DNA from: Omphalotus guepiniiformis
Lineage: Eukaryota > Basidiomycota > Agaricomycetes > Agaricales > Omphalotaceae
Assembly (NCBI GenBank): GCA_028554645.1
Contig: JAQOOI010000066.1
Span: forward strand, 1 to 64,000
DNA: 64,000 nucleotides
Direction: 5' to 3'
Positions within the stretch are counted from its first letter, which is position 1, and every line of letters begins with the position of its first letter. This document shows positions 23,390 through 36,000 of the stretch, in pieces. A program made the translations under genes and the position numbers. The notes below the pieces were generated by a model. The model saw only the letters and a program-made list of their open reading frames with translations, did not search any database and was not told the origin of the DNA.

Positions 23390-23968
23390 TCAGATGCGGT
23401 AAAAAGACAAAAAGTTATCTCTGCGTCTTACCGCAAAGGCTCGGGTAACACTGTCGCCCATCGCCGTTTTCAAGGCTTCCAGCAGCTGATTCTTCCCCAG
23501 TGAGCCAACTTTCTCCGGGGCTGGAATTCTAACTTTCTGCGCGATTGGGGCGGACTGATCCAGAGTTGGAGTTGGCGGTGGCGCGGTCTGGTCGGAGGCG
23601 GAGGCGCAGGTTGCAACTGCCTTTGGGTCTGACGAGGGGTCGGTCGGATCCAGAGGTATGGATGTCGCTTTGTAGGGGTGGTACCTTTGCTGAGAATGAG
23701 GGACAGAAGTTAGTGGATCCTCTTCAGCCAAAAGGGAGCGGATCGGATGGTATTCCATGTCCGTTTCTGCCAGTATTAGGACCATGGGTCGGGGTGGTCG
23801 ACGTGGCGGAGCACGAGCAGTGATAGGAGCATATTTGGGCATTCTTTGTTGAATAGCAGGACGGGTCAGGGGTTTAAGAGGGATCTCTACCGTTGAAATC
23901 AACTTGGCTCCCCCTGCCCACCCCTCTGGGGGATTAGAAGGACAATAATGAAAAAGACAAGGAATCAA
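23390..23968 (-). CDS. hypothetical Pro-rich ORF, 192 codons
   Basis: The open frame has a Pro/Arg-rich first half (ARAPPRRPPRP) and a possible helical end (GKNQLLEALKTAMGDSVTRA). No start-site support, signal peptide or family motif is visible. It could be a gene remnant or a chance frame in GC-rich DNA. Confidence 0.25.
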   Translation of the reverse strand: MIPCLFHYCPSNPPEGWAGGAKLISTVEIPLKPLTRPAIQQRMPKYAPITARAPPRRPPRPMVLILAETDMEYHPIRSLLAEEDPLTSVPHSQQRYHPYKATSIPLDPTDPSSDPKAVATCASASDQTAPPPTPTLDQSAPIAQKVRIPAPEKVGSLGKNQLLEALKTAMGDSVTRAFAVRRRDNFLSFYRI

Positions 23969-24064
23969 TCCTCTGAATAGGGATATTCCCCGAAAATTCC
24001 GTCACTGATGCTGATTGAAGGGGTAAAGTATCTCGGATTCACAGCATGAAGTATAGCCGGAGAA

Positions 24065-24240
24065 GCCTACCTTGAAATCAACAATAGGCGTTATCGGTTG
24101 GGTAAGGTAGGATCTGGTAGAGTAGCCTGCGTCTAAGAATGCCCTTCTATCAAACTTGAGAAGAACAATAGGTGCTATCGGTCGGGTAGTCTGCGGCTGA
24201 GGATGCCGTCTTTCAAAGTTGAAAAGAACAATAAGTAGCC
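24065..24240. repeat. degenerate tandem repeat, about 3 units
   Basis: Units share AACAATAGGYGYTATCGGTYGGGTA followed by TCTRMGRATGCC and TCAAA, starting near 24,071, 24,157 and 24,217. The third unit is partial. Confidence 0.6.
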
Positions 24241-24464
24241 ACTATTTATAGACTCCTAGAACCCAGGAAGACGGTATTCCTAGCGGACTACGTTCCGGAT
24301 CTCTACCAAGTCTAACCTGCCATTCTAACCGGCCCCTCAAACAAGCCAAGCGAATTCTAGGTATTTCCTCTCTCACGTCAACTGTAGCCATTCTGCCACC
24401 AAGAAAGTTGAAAGTATCAGGAGGGAGGAAGAGAACTACGTCAAGGGTGGCGGAGGGGAAAGAC

Positions 24465-24806
24465 AGGACCCCTGACTATCACCTATAATGTCTTATCCCG
24501 GTTCACGTCCAAACAATTTTCGACCTTTTACCCCCCTTCCATGTCCAAACAGGTATATGGCTTTGCCTAGAACCCAGATTTTTTACTCTAGGCCGCAAAT
24601 TCCGCGTTTCCAGAGCTTTAGGCAATGCGACTATAATTTCTGGTGCTCATAATGATTACATGCATGTTGTAGACTACTCGGGCTGTCTAATAGAGAGAGA
24701 GGCTACGTAGCCGCGCGCTTTTTAAAGTCCTTCATCGCAAGTGACAACGTAGCATGGTTGATTTTCAACTTCTCAAGCATTGCGAGATCGTTACTAGCAA
24801 TCTGCA
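24465..24806 (-). mobile_element. truncated second 3' end of the P-like transposon
   Basis: Reverse complement of 17,891-18,249. It includes the last codons of the transposase (NHATLSLAMKDFKKRAA) and the terminus AGGACCCCTGAC at 24,465. Everything upstream of the C-terminal 34 codons is missing, and homology stops at 24,806 within coding sequence. It lacks the 18-bp hairpin segment of the longer copy. Confidence 0.85.
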
Positions 24807-24809
24807 TTC

Positions 24810-25840
24810 AGCCTGAGGATTAGTTTATCGAGCATTGGATGCGCAGAACCATATAAATTTGATCTTTTTCCACAATGAGAGTTGCCCTCAAACTTACTAG
24901 CTGACGAGAACATTAAGATATCTAGTCAAAAGTACTACGAGCCATAAGCTTGGTTAGTAATTGTTTAGTTGAGCTGCTTAACTTTCCATCTGCTTATGCA
25001 GACAAATAAATGTGCTAGGCGCTGAATTGCAGTGCATAAATAGCAATATGAGCTTACCAGTTTGAGCTCCATCATGAAACCAGCAGCCTTCAGAATCAAA
25101 AGATCGACCGGTAAAATGAAACCCCCCATAGTAAATTATAGAGCATAATCTGTAGCTAAATGCAGTTCTGCGCTAACAGTAAGAGTTTGGAGAAATCAAA
25201 ATAGTGTTTTGGGCCGATAGATTGAACTACAAAATGGGAGTGTCACCCCTTATAAAACGGGAATACCGCTCAGCGTGAGGGAGTCCACTGCTGGCTTCAC
25301 CTTGAATATTGAATACTCACTTGCAGCGGCCACAAACCGAACACGAGTCGGAGTCGAAATTTTTGCCTAGGGACCGTACCGTGATACCCCTCCTTTCCTC
25401 CTTCCTTCCATAGTCGAGCGCTATTCGAGCTAACTTGGGGCGCGTTTGGCGTTATCGTGATTAGCGTCGCAGCGTCCAATGATGCGCCATGTCTCCTTCA
25501 AATGGTGGTGTGGCGAACTTATAAGCATTGCTACTGCTCGCCAGCGTGCACTAGTCGTTCAGAGAAAAGGCCTGGAGGACACAACACAACGATGCACTGA
25601 ACTATTAAAGGTCTAACATAGCTGTTGAATGGCGCTGCTTCGGATTCTCGGTTGAAAGTTTCGTTCGTCACTAGTCGATGAGTTATGTCATTCAAGCAAG
25701 TCAAGCAAGTCATTGTGCTGACGTCATCGCGAAGCCCTCTTTTAAACGTTTAAACTTCTATGTCTAGGTCTCATGGAAAGAGGCAAAGAGGAGGGGACGA
25801 AGTTGAACGAACGGACTAAAAGCATAATTTCTGTAAGTCT
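24810..25840. other. no supported gene
   Basis: Nothing recognised beyond short ORFs without motifs. Confidence 0.4.
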
Positions 25841-25844
25841 CGCA

Positions 25845-26880
25845 TTACCAGTCTAGCAGAAACTCAAACGCGACGTACAGAATCCGAAGGTCAAGTTGGT
25901 AACGCAGCCTGATTTTGGACATGAGCTTCGCCAGGCACAACAAACCATTAATATTGCAGAACTCAAAGGCAGAATAGCTCAATTGGAATCGGCTGAGCGT
26001 CTTGCTCAGGAAAACGCCAGCAGTCTGAAGGATATCCTTGTGCGGGTGGAGAGTGAGTGGGAAGTTAGCCAAGGAGGTGGCGCAGTTGCAAGTGCGTCCT
26101 TGCTACAAATTTTCGTCAAAGGAAAACTCTAAAGTAACGAAACACAGGACTGCGATCACGAAGAGATTCAGCGTCTGGGAATCGAGAACACGGCGCTCTC
26201 CCGCAAGGCTTCGTGGCAAGAAATCGAAATGGACGTCCTTCGAAAGCTGCTAACGTCACTTGGGTCTCTCGAGGTAAAGCCTTGGTGTTTATTCCTTCAT
26301 GACTTGAGATTTTACTCCAGGTCACCAGAGAAGATCTTTGAACCCTCAGGAGCAATTGGCCGAGGTTCGTTTATCGGTTCCCCCATTTGTGCGTTCTGTA
26401 CAGATCTGCTTGCCTCCTTTGCCTAGGACGTATCGAGACATCCTCCGCCGCAAGCTCCGGATATCGAGGTGGGCATCTTACCCGGACATTTTGTCGCAAG
26501 TTGCTTATTTCGATCAGGATGGGGATCCTATTGAGGATCCTTTTGGGAGAGAATCCTCAGTTCTACGAAGCGTCTCGGTTTGAACCCACGGCCGCGAACC
26601 GCGTTATCTACCCTGTAGACGCACTGCTGAGTGACGAAGCCCAACAATGGTTACTTCAAGCCTTTGCATAGGTCAACATCGATTTGGGATCTGAGTACGC
26701 AGATCTCCTGATCAGTTGGATTGGCTTCGAATGCGCGCATTGTTGGGAGAAATCTGGGGGTCGCCTCGCGAAAACGAATAGACCAGAAGCCCTCACTGCC
26801 TGGATTAGTGAAGGGCGCTACCCACCGCGGTTCAAGGGGCCTACTATAAGCAATGCTTTTATTAATACGTTTGCTGTCTA
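25845..26880 (+). pseudogene. coiled-coil protein remnant, basidiomycete-expanded family
   Basis: The first part encodes a heptad-like helix (ELRQAQQTINIAELKGRIAQ, then LESAERLAQENASSLKDIL), then after a break EEIQRLGIENTALSRKASWQ. The last part (26,672-26,880) reads DLGSEYADLLISWIGFE, then RPEALTAWISEGRYPPRFKG. This resembles the C-terminal W..LL..W..LE...RP..V..WI..GR block of a large basidiomycete family of unknown function, recalled from its wording and not from a search. Several frames are used and there are stops between the parts, so the copy is degraded. Confidence 0.4.
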
Positions 26881-27039
26881 GGACGGGGTATGCCCAAATA
26901 GTCGTTCTTTCAAAGTCTCTTTTCGTTCCCTCTTGTTGACCTTCCACGCCTCAGCCTCAGCGCTCAGCGCTCAGCCTTAGCCTTCTTTTGAAATTTCTTC
27001 TGGCTGCTAATCATAAGGTGCACAACGCCATGGACCTCA

Positions 27040-27720
27040 ATGCGTTGTTTGCGGATGCTATTCGATCTGTACCGGCGTCCGGCGCGCTCCTGCTGCGCAG
27101 GCTCAGCAATTAATGGCTGGCGCAGGCGCAGCAACTCCATCCCCACACCTACGCCAGCACCGCCAAACTCTCCTTCCACAACGCCTCATTCGGATGGAGG
27201 TTCGATAACATCACAGCCCCTTTCCGTTACTTCACTCCCTCATTCCTTTTTGAAATAACCCCTTCCCGCCAATCCAATTCCACAACCCTCACCGTCCCAG
27301 CTCAATGAGTCAATGCAAATATCCTGGTGCATACCCCATCTCAGACCACTTCGACCCAAGCCGCTCCACTCACTATTTCTTCATCCTATTCACCAAATCA
27401 GCTTCAGCCTCAGACTCATTCTCCTGGTTTCTTTGCTTGTAACGACACTACCTCTCACTTGCCAGGCGCCTCCACAACCTCTGGATTTGACTCAGGAGAC
27501 ACGCTTGCTATTCCTCCACCCCCTCCTGCACAACCCTATCAGGTCATCCACATGCTCTCATCCTTAGGATCCGTTCCCTCCAGCTCACCTTCTCCCTCGT
27601 CCGAAGCTGTCCTTTCTTCTACTCCGCCAGCACCTCGCGGGGGCTCAACTTCAGCAGCTGGTCAGAATTTCTTGGAGTCTCTTGGAATCCGGTCGGTGAA
27701 CGATTCGCCTGCCTGATGAT
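27040..27720 (+). other. Ser/Pro/Thr-rich open frames
   Basis: A 129-codon frame at 27,327-27,716 is rich in Ser, Pro, Thr and Gln (PPPPPAQPY, SSSPSPSSEA). Such composition is common in disordered fungal regions and in chance frames. No start or splice support was found. Confidence 0.25.
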
Positions 27721-29850
27721 CGGGGTAGAAATCGATGACCTGGGAAGTTGCGACCACCACATCGTGCGGTCGCTGAGGTTGGCAGCGCGCTCGCGATCGT
27801 ACCAGGAGGCGTCGAGAACCGAAAGCTTGCTAAATCGGCCAGCTTGCGAGCTTCGGCTGCAACGATCTCCCAAACCGTTGACGTAGGGATGCTGATGATT
27901 CCCCGAACGTCCCTGATCGCAAAGTGCCTTGCATCGAGGGCAAGGTTCCAAAATGTAAAAATTTGTTGGAGGGGATGCTGGAAGGAAGGTGCGCACGCGA
28001 CGGTACACGCGAATGTAAATTTAAACGTCGACTCCTCGGTCGCGTCTAGAGAGAAAAGAACTTCGGTGAGTGTGCAGCCGCATAGTACGAGTCGATACCT
28101 GCTGACCTCCGAGCCTGTTATCATTACTCATTTCCATCATGCACCGTGAGGGTGCGTTGAATACAGTCATAGGCGACTCTCGATCGCCATGGGTTCGGAT
28201 AAGTTAGCCGACACCTTGACGCTCGTCATAGATGACCTGAGTTCGAGATGTTTTATTCAATGGCTGCTCCGGCGATTCGCATTGTTGAAGGCTTGAGGCC
28301 TTGAGGTTTCGACATTCTGAAGAGTGATCTTTGCGTCGTTGGTATATCTACAATGTCGATTGAAGGCTGCTGCCATGATATATCAAGCGTTGAACGTTGA
28401 ATATTTGAGTTGTGCTAGCAGTGCAATCGAGCGCCTGCAGGCGCCTACAAACACCCGCAAGCGCCGGATCCATGGTTCTGTGACTGTTCCTCGGCGATTG
28501 AGTCCTTTGATTGAACAGGTTGTTCCGTAGTTAGAACACCTCAGTCTATTCTCGTACGGCTGAGTATCTCATACGAGATTTGTTTCTAGCATATATTCTA
28601 TAAGTTGAAGGTGGTATACTTACAAATTCATTGAAAAGTCGATGGTGGATGTGGCCGTGACAAGTGTGAATCAGCACGATTGCAATTCCCTGTTTCTGCT
28701 CCACACTGCCCGACACCACCCCATCCTCACAATAAAATCCCATAAATTCAGGTGAAGGGTTTTAAATACAATAGTTAGTCTATGAACTTAATCAAGGAAT
28801 TAGTCTCAAGTGGAAGACACTAAAAATCAATTCTTGAAAAGTTGCATATCTCAGATGACGAGCGCGTGGACCGGTATCATATTCGCGTAGCCACCCCAGG
28901 GACCACGTAGAAGTAGCGCGGTAAAGTACGACTTCTTCGTCTCATTCGGGAGTAGAATGCCAGAAGTGCTGCCTGAGGCAGTAGAGAGTGCACGATATAC
29001 ACAAGCGCCTAAAACCAGGCCAAATAACCTTCAGCTAGTACATTAAGGCCTCAACTTGACGCCCCCCGGCATAAACCAAGGGAAAGGTGGTTACTATGAG
29101 CCGGGCCTGCACGAACGCGCTTACAAGCAGCGCAAGAAACATCCATCGTCGAGACAAGCACCCAAACATCCCTTGGAACCCCAATCCGAGAATTCCATTC
29201 CATCATCGCGATAAGGCTCGGGGCTGCAGCGTCTAACCATTCTTCCGCGCCTGATCCGCCCGCCTTGTATTCAACCAAAGAGAAAGGTAAGGCTTGTAGC
29301 TTTGGTAACCTTGTCCGAGCTACATAGGTACGATACGTTAGAATAACTCTCCTGCTTCGTGAAATGGTTGCAGCACGTACACTGGTGTGGTTCAAACCAG
29401 TTCCGGCAGATGCCATTGCTGAGGTGATCGAGATAGCCTTCCCGCGAGAATGAGCACGAGCAGATTGTACAAGATGTCGCCGTTTTCTTCAAAACTCTCC
29501 ATGCCTTCAGCGTTAAGCCGTGGGTGGAGTGTAGGTTTCGTATACCCATGCCGATAGAAGTATCGTGAAATTTCTGGTGTTGATCAGAGAGGCGACGCGC
29601 GTAAGGGTTGCAGAAAAGATCCCAGGGCTGTAAGAGAGGCGTCGCCCCTTCATGAGAGGGGTGCCGACCCCCATTCGGTTCTTGCAATACGTTAGGATGG
29701 GTCAACATTTCTCGGTTCGAAACCGATTAGCTTACTGCGATAAGCACCACGGGCGTACTCCATACGTAACCGCCGACATAACTTAGCGTCTAAGTAAAGA
29801 GTTAGAAAATGAAGCACTTTAGGAGAGGCGTTGTGGCTCACCGAACGCCG
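27721..29850. other. no supported gene
   Basis: Overlapping ORFs of 60-157 codons on both strands show no motifs. A 14-bp perfect palindrome GCGCCTGCAGGCGC lies near 28,431. A segment GCGGTAAAGTACGACTTCT near 28,918 recurs with two changes near 53,100, suggesting a dispersed repeat. Confidence 0.4.
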
Positions 29851-29856
29851 CTCGCC

Positions 29857-30621
29857 TCAAGCTTTGCTCTTTAGTGAAAAACCCTTTGAACGAACGGCCG
29901 AGGCGGGGCCTGGGCCTAGGCCGAGGCGGGGCCTGGGCCTAGGCCGACTCAGTTCAGACGGAGGCAGAGAGGGTCGGTGAACATCGGAAGAAGCATCGTA
30001 CGGTACCGCCACGCCAAGAGGGAGATCCGATGGTGAGGCTACAGAATCTACAAGGCCCTCTATATCCACGTCAACTTGCGATGCGGGCTCCAGCCTAGGA
30101 ATGACCGCTAACATAATTTCCGTTACTTGAGGGCGGAATTGCAGTTCAAACTAACTTGCCTTTGAATTCGCAGTCGTGAAGTTCGTTGTTTGCTTGCAAG
30201 AAATCCGTACGGTCACTTAAATGAACGGACATTGTGCACTCCTCAGCGCTGCGGAACCGGTTGATGATGTGAGGACAGAAAGCTGGGAAAATCCCAGACG
30301 TGGCAGACCCAAACTCGAATGCATTCAGGTTGGTAAGAATGCTACTGGGATACGTTCTATAGGGTCTGGTGGGCCGTAAAATGCGTTCAACAGCAGGACC
30401 TACAGAGATAGCAGCGCTTACCGCGGCCAATCGCCCCAAGCTTGCGTTTCTCGAACGAAGGTACTAAGTTGACCCTCCGTGTTGCGCTCAGCTAGCTGTT
30501 TTTGGAGTCCATCAAGGACGACCTGCGAAGGCTCTGCCGACGCAAAAGTTTTCAGAAAAAGTCGGGTTGATGGTCTTTGTCGAGAAGACAGGGTAGCATT
30601 CTGGGAGGTCAAGGAAGCCAT
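29857..30621 (-). CDS. candidate multi-exon gene, unknown
   Basis: Minus-strand frames follow one another: MASLTSQNATLSSRQRPSTR to TQAWGDWPR (30,621-30,418), then GPAVERILRPTRPYRTYPSS to HDCEFKGKLV (about 30,400-30,146), then RLEPASQVDVDIEGLVDSV to FSLKSKA (to 29,857). The junctions lie at donor-like and acceptor-like sequences, but the first gap (22 nt) is too short for a normal intron. The gene model is therefore uncertain. The third part contains the RPRPRPRLGLGPGP repeat encoded by the tandem repeat at 29,896. No family recognised. Confidence 0.3.
29896..29947. repeat. 23-bp tandem repeat, two units plus part
   Basis: Two perfect units starting GGCCGAGGCGGGGCCTGG at 29,896 and 29,919, then a 6-bp partial unit. 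Confidence 0.9.
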
Positions 30622-30769
30622 GGCGGATATTGAGAGCGCAGGCCTGCTTTAGCCGAACATCGAACAAAAAGACCAGCGCCACAGTAGCTAGTGGTACTTC
30701 TAATTCAATGCCCCTAATAATAATTCGAAGCTGCCCACCTGCCAGGCACCGTGACCAATCAAACATCGA

Positions 30770-31500
30770 TCTATTTGATCTTTATTGTGGTCGTATTGTT
30801 GTATGCAGCGGTGATTGTCATTACCGCCCACGTTCAAGTTGCAAGATTCAAGGGTTCTCAATTTTCCTCAACCCCTCCCGGACTTTTGTTCTTTTTTTTC
30901 TTGCTAAACTTCTATAGCCCCGCGTGAGCCTTTACGGCAACTTTACCGTTACGGAGTCTGTGGAAAAACCGACTGCTTAGCTTGGCTTCATCGCCACCTG
31001 TCTGGGCATCGTCAGAAATAACTTTGTACAATTGCTTTTGTTATACCGCAGAGTCACATGGCATAAAGTGATGGAACTCGCCGTCTTCCTCTTCTTTTCT
31101 TGGAGTGAACTCCACAGTGGCACACAGCTCTGCACAGAACTGTCCGAATTTTTTACGTTAACCTGGTTTTGCTGACTCGGTGACGTGACATTTGCGCGTC
31201 GTGCAGCGCCATGGCTGCACCAACAATTCCGTCCCACATCAGCCCACATCGCGTCCGTGACACCCTTGCGAATCATCCGGTCCAGACTCGACGTGATCTT
31301 GACTTTTACCGAGTTCCTCGACTACATCATTGTGGTCAGCCTAGTTATCGGCGGAAAAATGGCTCTCCTTGCTCTTCGCCATCGTCTTAAAGCCAGTCTC
31401 TTTGTAAAACCCATACGCACGTATAACCCGGTGTGTATTGGCGGGTAAATACGGATATCTCAGAAATGTACGTAGCAAGTTTTCCAGGCTTTTGGGCCGT
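30770..31500. other. no supported gene
   Basis: Only ORFs shorter than 100 codons without motifs. ACAATTGCTTTTGTTAT at 31,027 resembles two copies of a repeat at 32,779 and 32,939. Confidence 0.4.
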
Positions 31501-31519
31501 GTCTGGAACTGATGGTAAA

Positions 31520-31590
31520 CCCGATTTGGCTTAACCCTTAAACCCGATTTGGTTTAAGGCATAAGCCAAATCGGGCACCTTAAACCAAAT
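31520..31590. repeat. interleaved inverted repeats (hairpin)
   Basis: CCCGATTTGGCTTA at about 31,520 is matched by its exact reverse complement at about 31,562. ATTTGGTTTAAGG at about 31,547 is matched by CCTTAAACCAAAT at 31,578. The two stems overlap, so alternative folds or a cruciform are possible. Confidence 0.85.
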
Positions 31591-31599
31591 GTAGAATCA

Positions 31600-32330
31600 T
31601 GACACATTAGTATTATGTGAGCCCGGATGCCTCTGCTTTGACCGTAAAAACACAAATGAGACCGGAAATTTGTGTTTACCAGCACTTTCAGAGGGAGGAA
31701 AATACCTTCACATTGTCCAAAAAGCCAAAAATGACTGCTTAATGATTAGAGCTACTGTATCTCCCAAATATCATGGTTCAATTGAACCAGTATTGGACAT
31801 ACTTAATGAGCAGAACACCATGGTCTGCATGCACCAGAAACTAAATGGCTTCTAATGTAATACAGCACATAGAAGAAAATAAAACTAGCTCAAGAAGTCT
31901 CAAATCAACAGCACAGTTGAAAGTTCCAGTACATTTATATTTCATACTTACTTCACACTGCAATTCAGGAAACTTTGGGTATAGACTCAGACTCCTGTTG
32001 GAATCTCTTTCTATGGCTGGTATATATTGCTTCCACCAGATAAACAACCAGTCACATACCCCAGTTTGAGAATGCAGTCAATCTCCTCAAAAATCTGTAT
32101 TTCTTTAAAATTTCCTGAAGCAAATTCAGAAAAATTCAAATTAGTTCACCACTGAGGCCACAAGCTGTGTATATAGATATTATTCAATGCTTGAAGCTCC
32201 TACATGTGAGTTCATATGACAGTGCAAAAAATGAGATGCGCAGAGGAATTGAACCCGGCACTCGTAGGAGGAAAAATTACATAATAAAAGTGACACACTA
32301 GACACATAGACTAAAGCAGCTTACTTATGT
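31600..32330. other. AT-rich island
   Basis: The base composition changes sharply to AT-rich here, similar to 42.8-44.05 kb and unlike the neighbours. No continuous frame or known domain can be read. It may be a decayed transposon segment of a different origin. Confidence 0.5.
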
Positions 32331-33093
32331 GTGCTCTACCGGGACACTATGACATGATTTTTGATTTCTCCGGACCGGTTCCAGACATCACACCAAAGCC
32401 GTTTTCCACGCACGACCTGAATTATCGTTGATCAGCACTAGCTCTCCGTGGAACATCCTTGATGTCTTTTCGGCGGTTTTGTAAGGCACGCCGAGAGTGC
32501 GCGCGATTGGAAGATCCCTAGTGCTGGTCATCAGCGTCCCGAAATCAAGGTATTGAGTCAACATCACGCAGCGCCGGTTTTTCACCCTCCTCGTATTTCA
32601 GAAAATAGAACGGTCGTTGTTTATCAGATCCAGACAGCGCCCACTCAGCATACCCCTTCCGCCCACCCGGCATGGTGCGCTGAACCTGTTTTGCGTCTCA
32701 GAATCTCAAAAACAACACTATTCCCCTATGTTATTTCCGGTCGCTCTATCACGGGGGGCAGAATTACGTCGATACTTTCACAATTACTTTTGTTAAGCTG
32801 ACGGTGATTTTGGGCGGAATCAACTCGGTACTTTCACGCACACGCAAAAATATCCTTCCGAAGCTCCTTCTTCTTTGCTTAAAAATAGACTTCCCCTTTG
32901 CTTCCCCGCTTTGTGCCCAGAAGTTATTCTAGATGATTCACAATTACTTTTGTTATGCTCAGGCTACCCCAAAAAGAGGAGATTTCTTCCTTCTGCGCAG
33001 TTTACTTGGGCTTAATTAACCGACTTCAAACTTTCTTTTCTCGCAGGTGCTTATAGTTTGACAGAGCTCGCGAGCCAATCCCACGTCTATCGA
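32331..33093. other. upstream region of the Tnp2-like element, with repeats
   Basis: CACAATTACTTTTGTTA occurs at 32,778 and 32,938 in direct orientation, and a related copy lies at 31,026. The spacing is 160 bp. CACTA-type elements often have subterminal repeats of this kind, but the transposon end itself was not located. Confidence 0.4.
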
Positions 33094-36000
33094 ATGCGAG
33101 GCAAACAATCCAAACGAGCGGTTCAATGCGTGAAATGCCCCCAATATCCAAATGGGCACTGGATTCCAGCAGACAGCGTGTTTCAACACGCGTTGGACAA
33201 TCGGAATGGATGGCAGAGTCTCTCTCCCGAACTAGTGAGTTGCGCACCCTAATCCCTTACCAGACCCTACTCACAGTTTAGACCCAGCCTCATCATCTGC
33301 TTGATTGTGGGGGGAGTACTGCGCCCCCAAGTCCCAGCCCAAGAGAGTCAGCCGTGAGTTGTTTGACCTTCCCTTATCGATGCCAATGCTTACGGCGAAG
33401 TGTTTAGCCTCCTGAACCACTTAGCGCCTCGTCAACTTCACCACCGACTACATCGCCCGCAAATAGCCTCGATAGCTTGACAAACCTTCTGACTGCCGCG
33501 ACAGTAGGCGACCGCGGCCCCAACATACACGAGCTACCCAGCAAGCTCTGGGCATCTCGCCAAGAATTTCAGCACAGCGTAGGGACTAACGCTGATCCTA
33601 CGAACACCCTCCCTGCCGCCATTCATGAAAGCATTGCGGTTATGCAGAATCAGCTCGCTGGCTCTCTCTCGCTCACAACTCCATCGCTCTCTAACGGTGC
33701 TTCAGCCTCGGAAACTGCGCCTGTGAAATCACCTGGATCACCAGTCCGTAGCGTGTCGCGATTAGCGCGGTCGTTGGTGCGGAAAATGGCAACCCCCAAC
33801 TTGCTACGTACGGTCAAACAGATCGGCTCTATTCAGAGTAGGGCCGTTGCGCTCCGAGAGGAACTCACGGCTTTGACCGCCTTTAGCAGGGAGAACTCTA
33901 TCCTGGTGCGAGAGCGTCACGACGTGCTAAAACAAGCAAACACGTCAATCAAGCAGATGAATGTGGCGCTTTCTTCCATGCGCAAGCGCTCGGGCTTGTT
34001 GTTTGACGAAGCTATGAAGACCGCGCTCGACGAGCTGTGGAAAGTGGATAACATCCTGACCATGCTATGGGCTGATGTACCTGTGCTTGATGACGGTTCC
34101 TCCGAGCCAGTGTACCTTTCTTGTGGTACGAACCTGTTTTTCGCACCCGTTTCTGAAAACTGAAGATCTACTCAATCTAGATTACCTATACCATAACCCG
34201 CTGGAAGGATTCCCACCGGCCGCTTGCATCGCCTTTTTTCTTGGGGTCGCCTGCTCTTTGATCCTAGGCCTCTCCCAGACTTCGTGCGACTTTGTGGTCG
34301 GCAGCGTGCGTCTTATCGTGGAGCTGGCCACTTCGTATGGTCCGGCTCCGACCCTGAGTGAAGCCGTGAACGAACCTCAGCAGCGAGCAGCAGCGGCTGG
34401 TGTTCAGCAACAAGCTCTTCTCAAGCAATTTCCCACAAGCCTGTACACCACCCTTGGTGCTCTTCACCTTGACAGCAAGACAACAGTCATGGCTGTTTGT
34501 CCCTCTTGCAGCTTTTGCTATAAACCGGAGTGCTCGCGTTCCATTGCCAAAGCTTGGTACCCTGGCCGTTGTACCCAGATGCTGGTTGGAAAGGAGGGTC
34601 GGGAACTCTGCGGAGCCGAATTACTCAAAGAAAGAGGCGGCGCTATGCGCCCCATAAAACCCTACGCTGTCTGCTCCCTGGAAGAACACTTAGCTCGTAT
34701 CCTCTCTGATGCAGAACTCGAACGTCTGTGCGATCAAGCCGTTGACGAAGCGCTGGAGGACGTCCAAAGTGGTAGAACCAGCAGCACCATCCGTTCCGTG
34801 TTTGACGGGGAGTTTCTCCATGGCTTTTTAGGGCCGGGCAATGACGGCCGCCTTTTCATTGACAGAGGTGACAAAGCGCGCCTCGCTTTAGCGATCCAAG
34901 TCGATTTCTTTAACCCCAACGGTACACGAAAAAGTGGCAATCACCACTCCATCGGTTTAATATCTTTGGCCATACTCAATTTGCCAGAAACCATTCGCTA
35001 CAAACCCGAAAATATCTTCCTCGCCGCCGTCATACCTGGCCCGAAGGAGCCAGACTACGAAGAACTACCCAAATACATGGCTCCGATCATGGATGTCTGT
35101 GTGGCTGGATGGAAAGGAATCCGCTTGTCCCGCACAGCCTCTTACTCCAAAGGACGCATCGCCGAGTTCGCTATCGTGATCTCAGCGAACGACCTTCCAG
35201 CCGCTCGGAAAGTGGCTGGTGCAGCTGGGACAGCATCAATTTGGTGCACAGTGTGCAAGAATTATCACCGCGAATATAACACAGATTTTCAAGGCTGGGA
35301 GAAGCGGGATGTTCGTGAGCTACGGTGCCTAGCGGAGGCGTGGCGTGATGCCAGTACGGAGAAAGAGCGAAACGAAATCTTCGATGGCCATGGGGTTCGT
35401 TGGTCCGAGTTTTGGAAGCTTCCTTACTGGGATCCCACTCAGATGCTGGTAGTGGATGCCATGCATTGTGTCCTAGAGGGGCTAGTGCATTATCACTGCC
35501 GCCACGTCCTTTTAATTGACTCCGCCCTAGCTGATAAAACAGCCCCATGCCTTGGACCTGCGTTTTCATATCCCTGGAAGCCCTACGTTGCTGAAGTCCC
35601 TGAAGGGTATCGACTTAATGACGATAAGCTTCCCATGCACTTGGATCAGGTATTGGCCATTCAAGCCCTGTTAGAGTCAGCGCTCAATTCCGGTGAAGGC
35701 TCGCTTGATGAACTGAGCTTGCAAAAAAAGTTATCTCGCATGCAACTCCCCCCCCTTCGGTTTGTCGCATGGAGTTTGAACCTTCACGAAACCGACGAGC
35801 GCGAAGCGTTCGCCAGTCGTTCCAATGGCAAGAAGACCAGAAAGATCAAGCTCCGTTTCCGAGGCAGCGAGGTACTTCCTTCAACCTCGTATGTCTTGGG
35901 AAGTAACAGCAAAGTTACATTGGGTAGACTGGGGGTGGGGTCAAAATTCCGCCTTAAGTCTATCGCTTCCTTTGTCGATGCTTTAATAAAATGGGTGAGC

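Noticed and set aside
30396..30418. 22-nt intron between the first two frames of the 29.86-30.62 kb gene
   Set aside because: Too short for a spliceosomal intron; the gene model is left open.
32240..32330. tRNA-derived SINE on the minus strand (B-box-like GGAATTGAACC, A-box-like CACTAGAC)
   Set aside because: The arms of the cloverleaf do not pair and only the box motifs are suggestive; no second copy seen.
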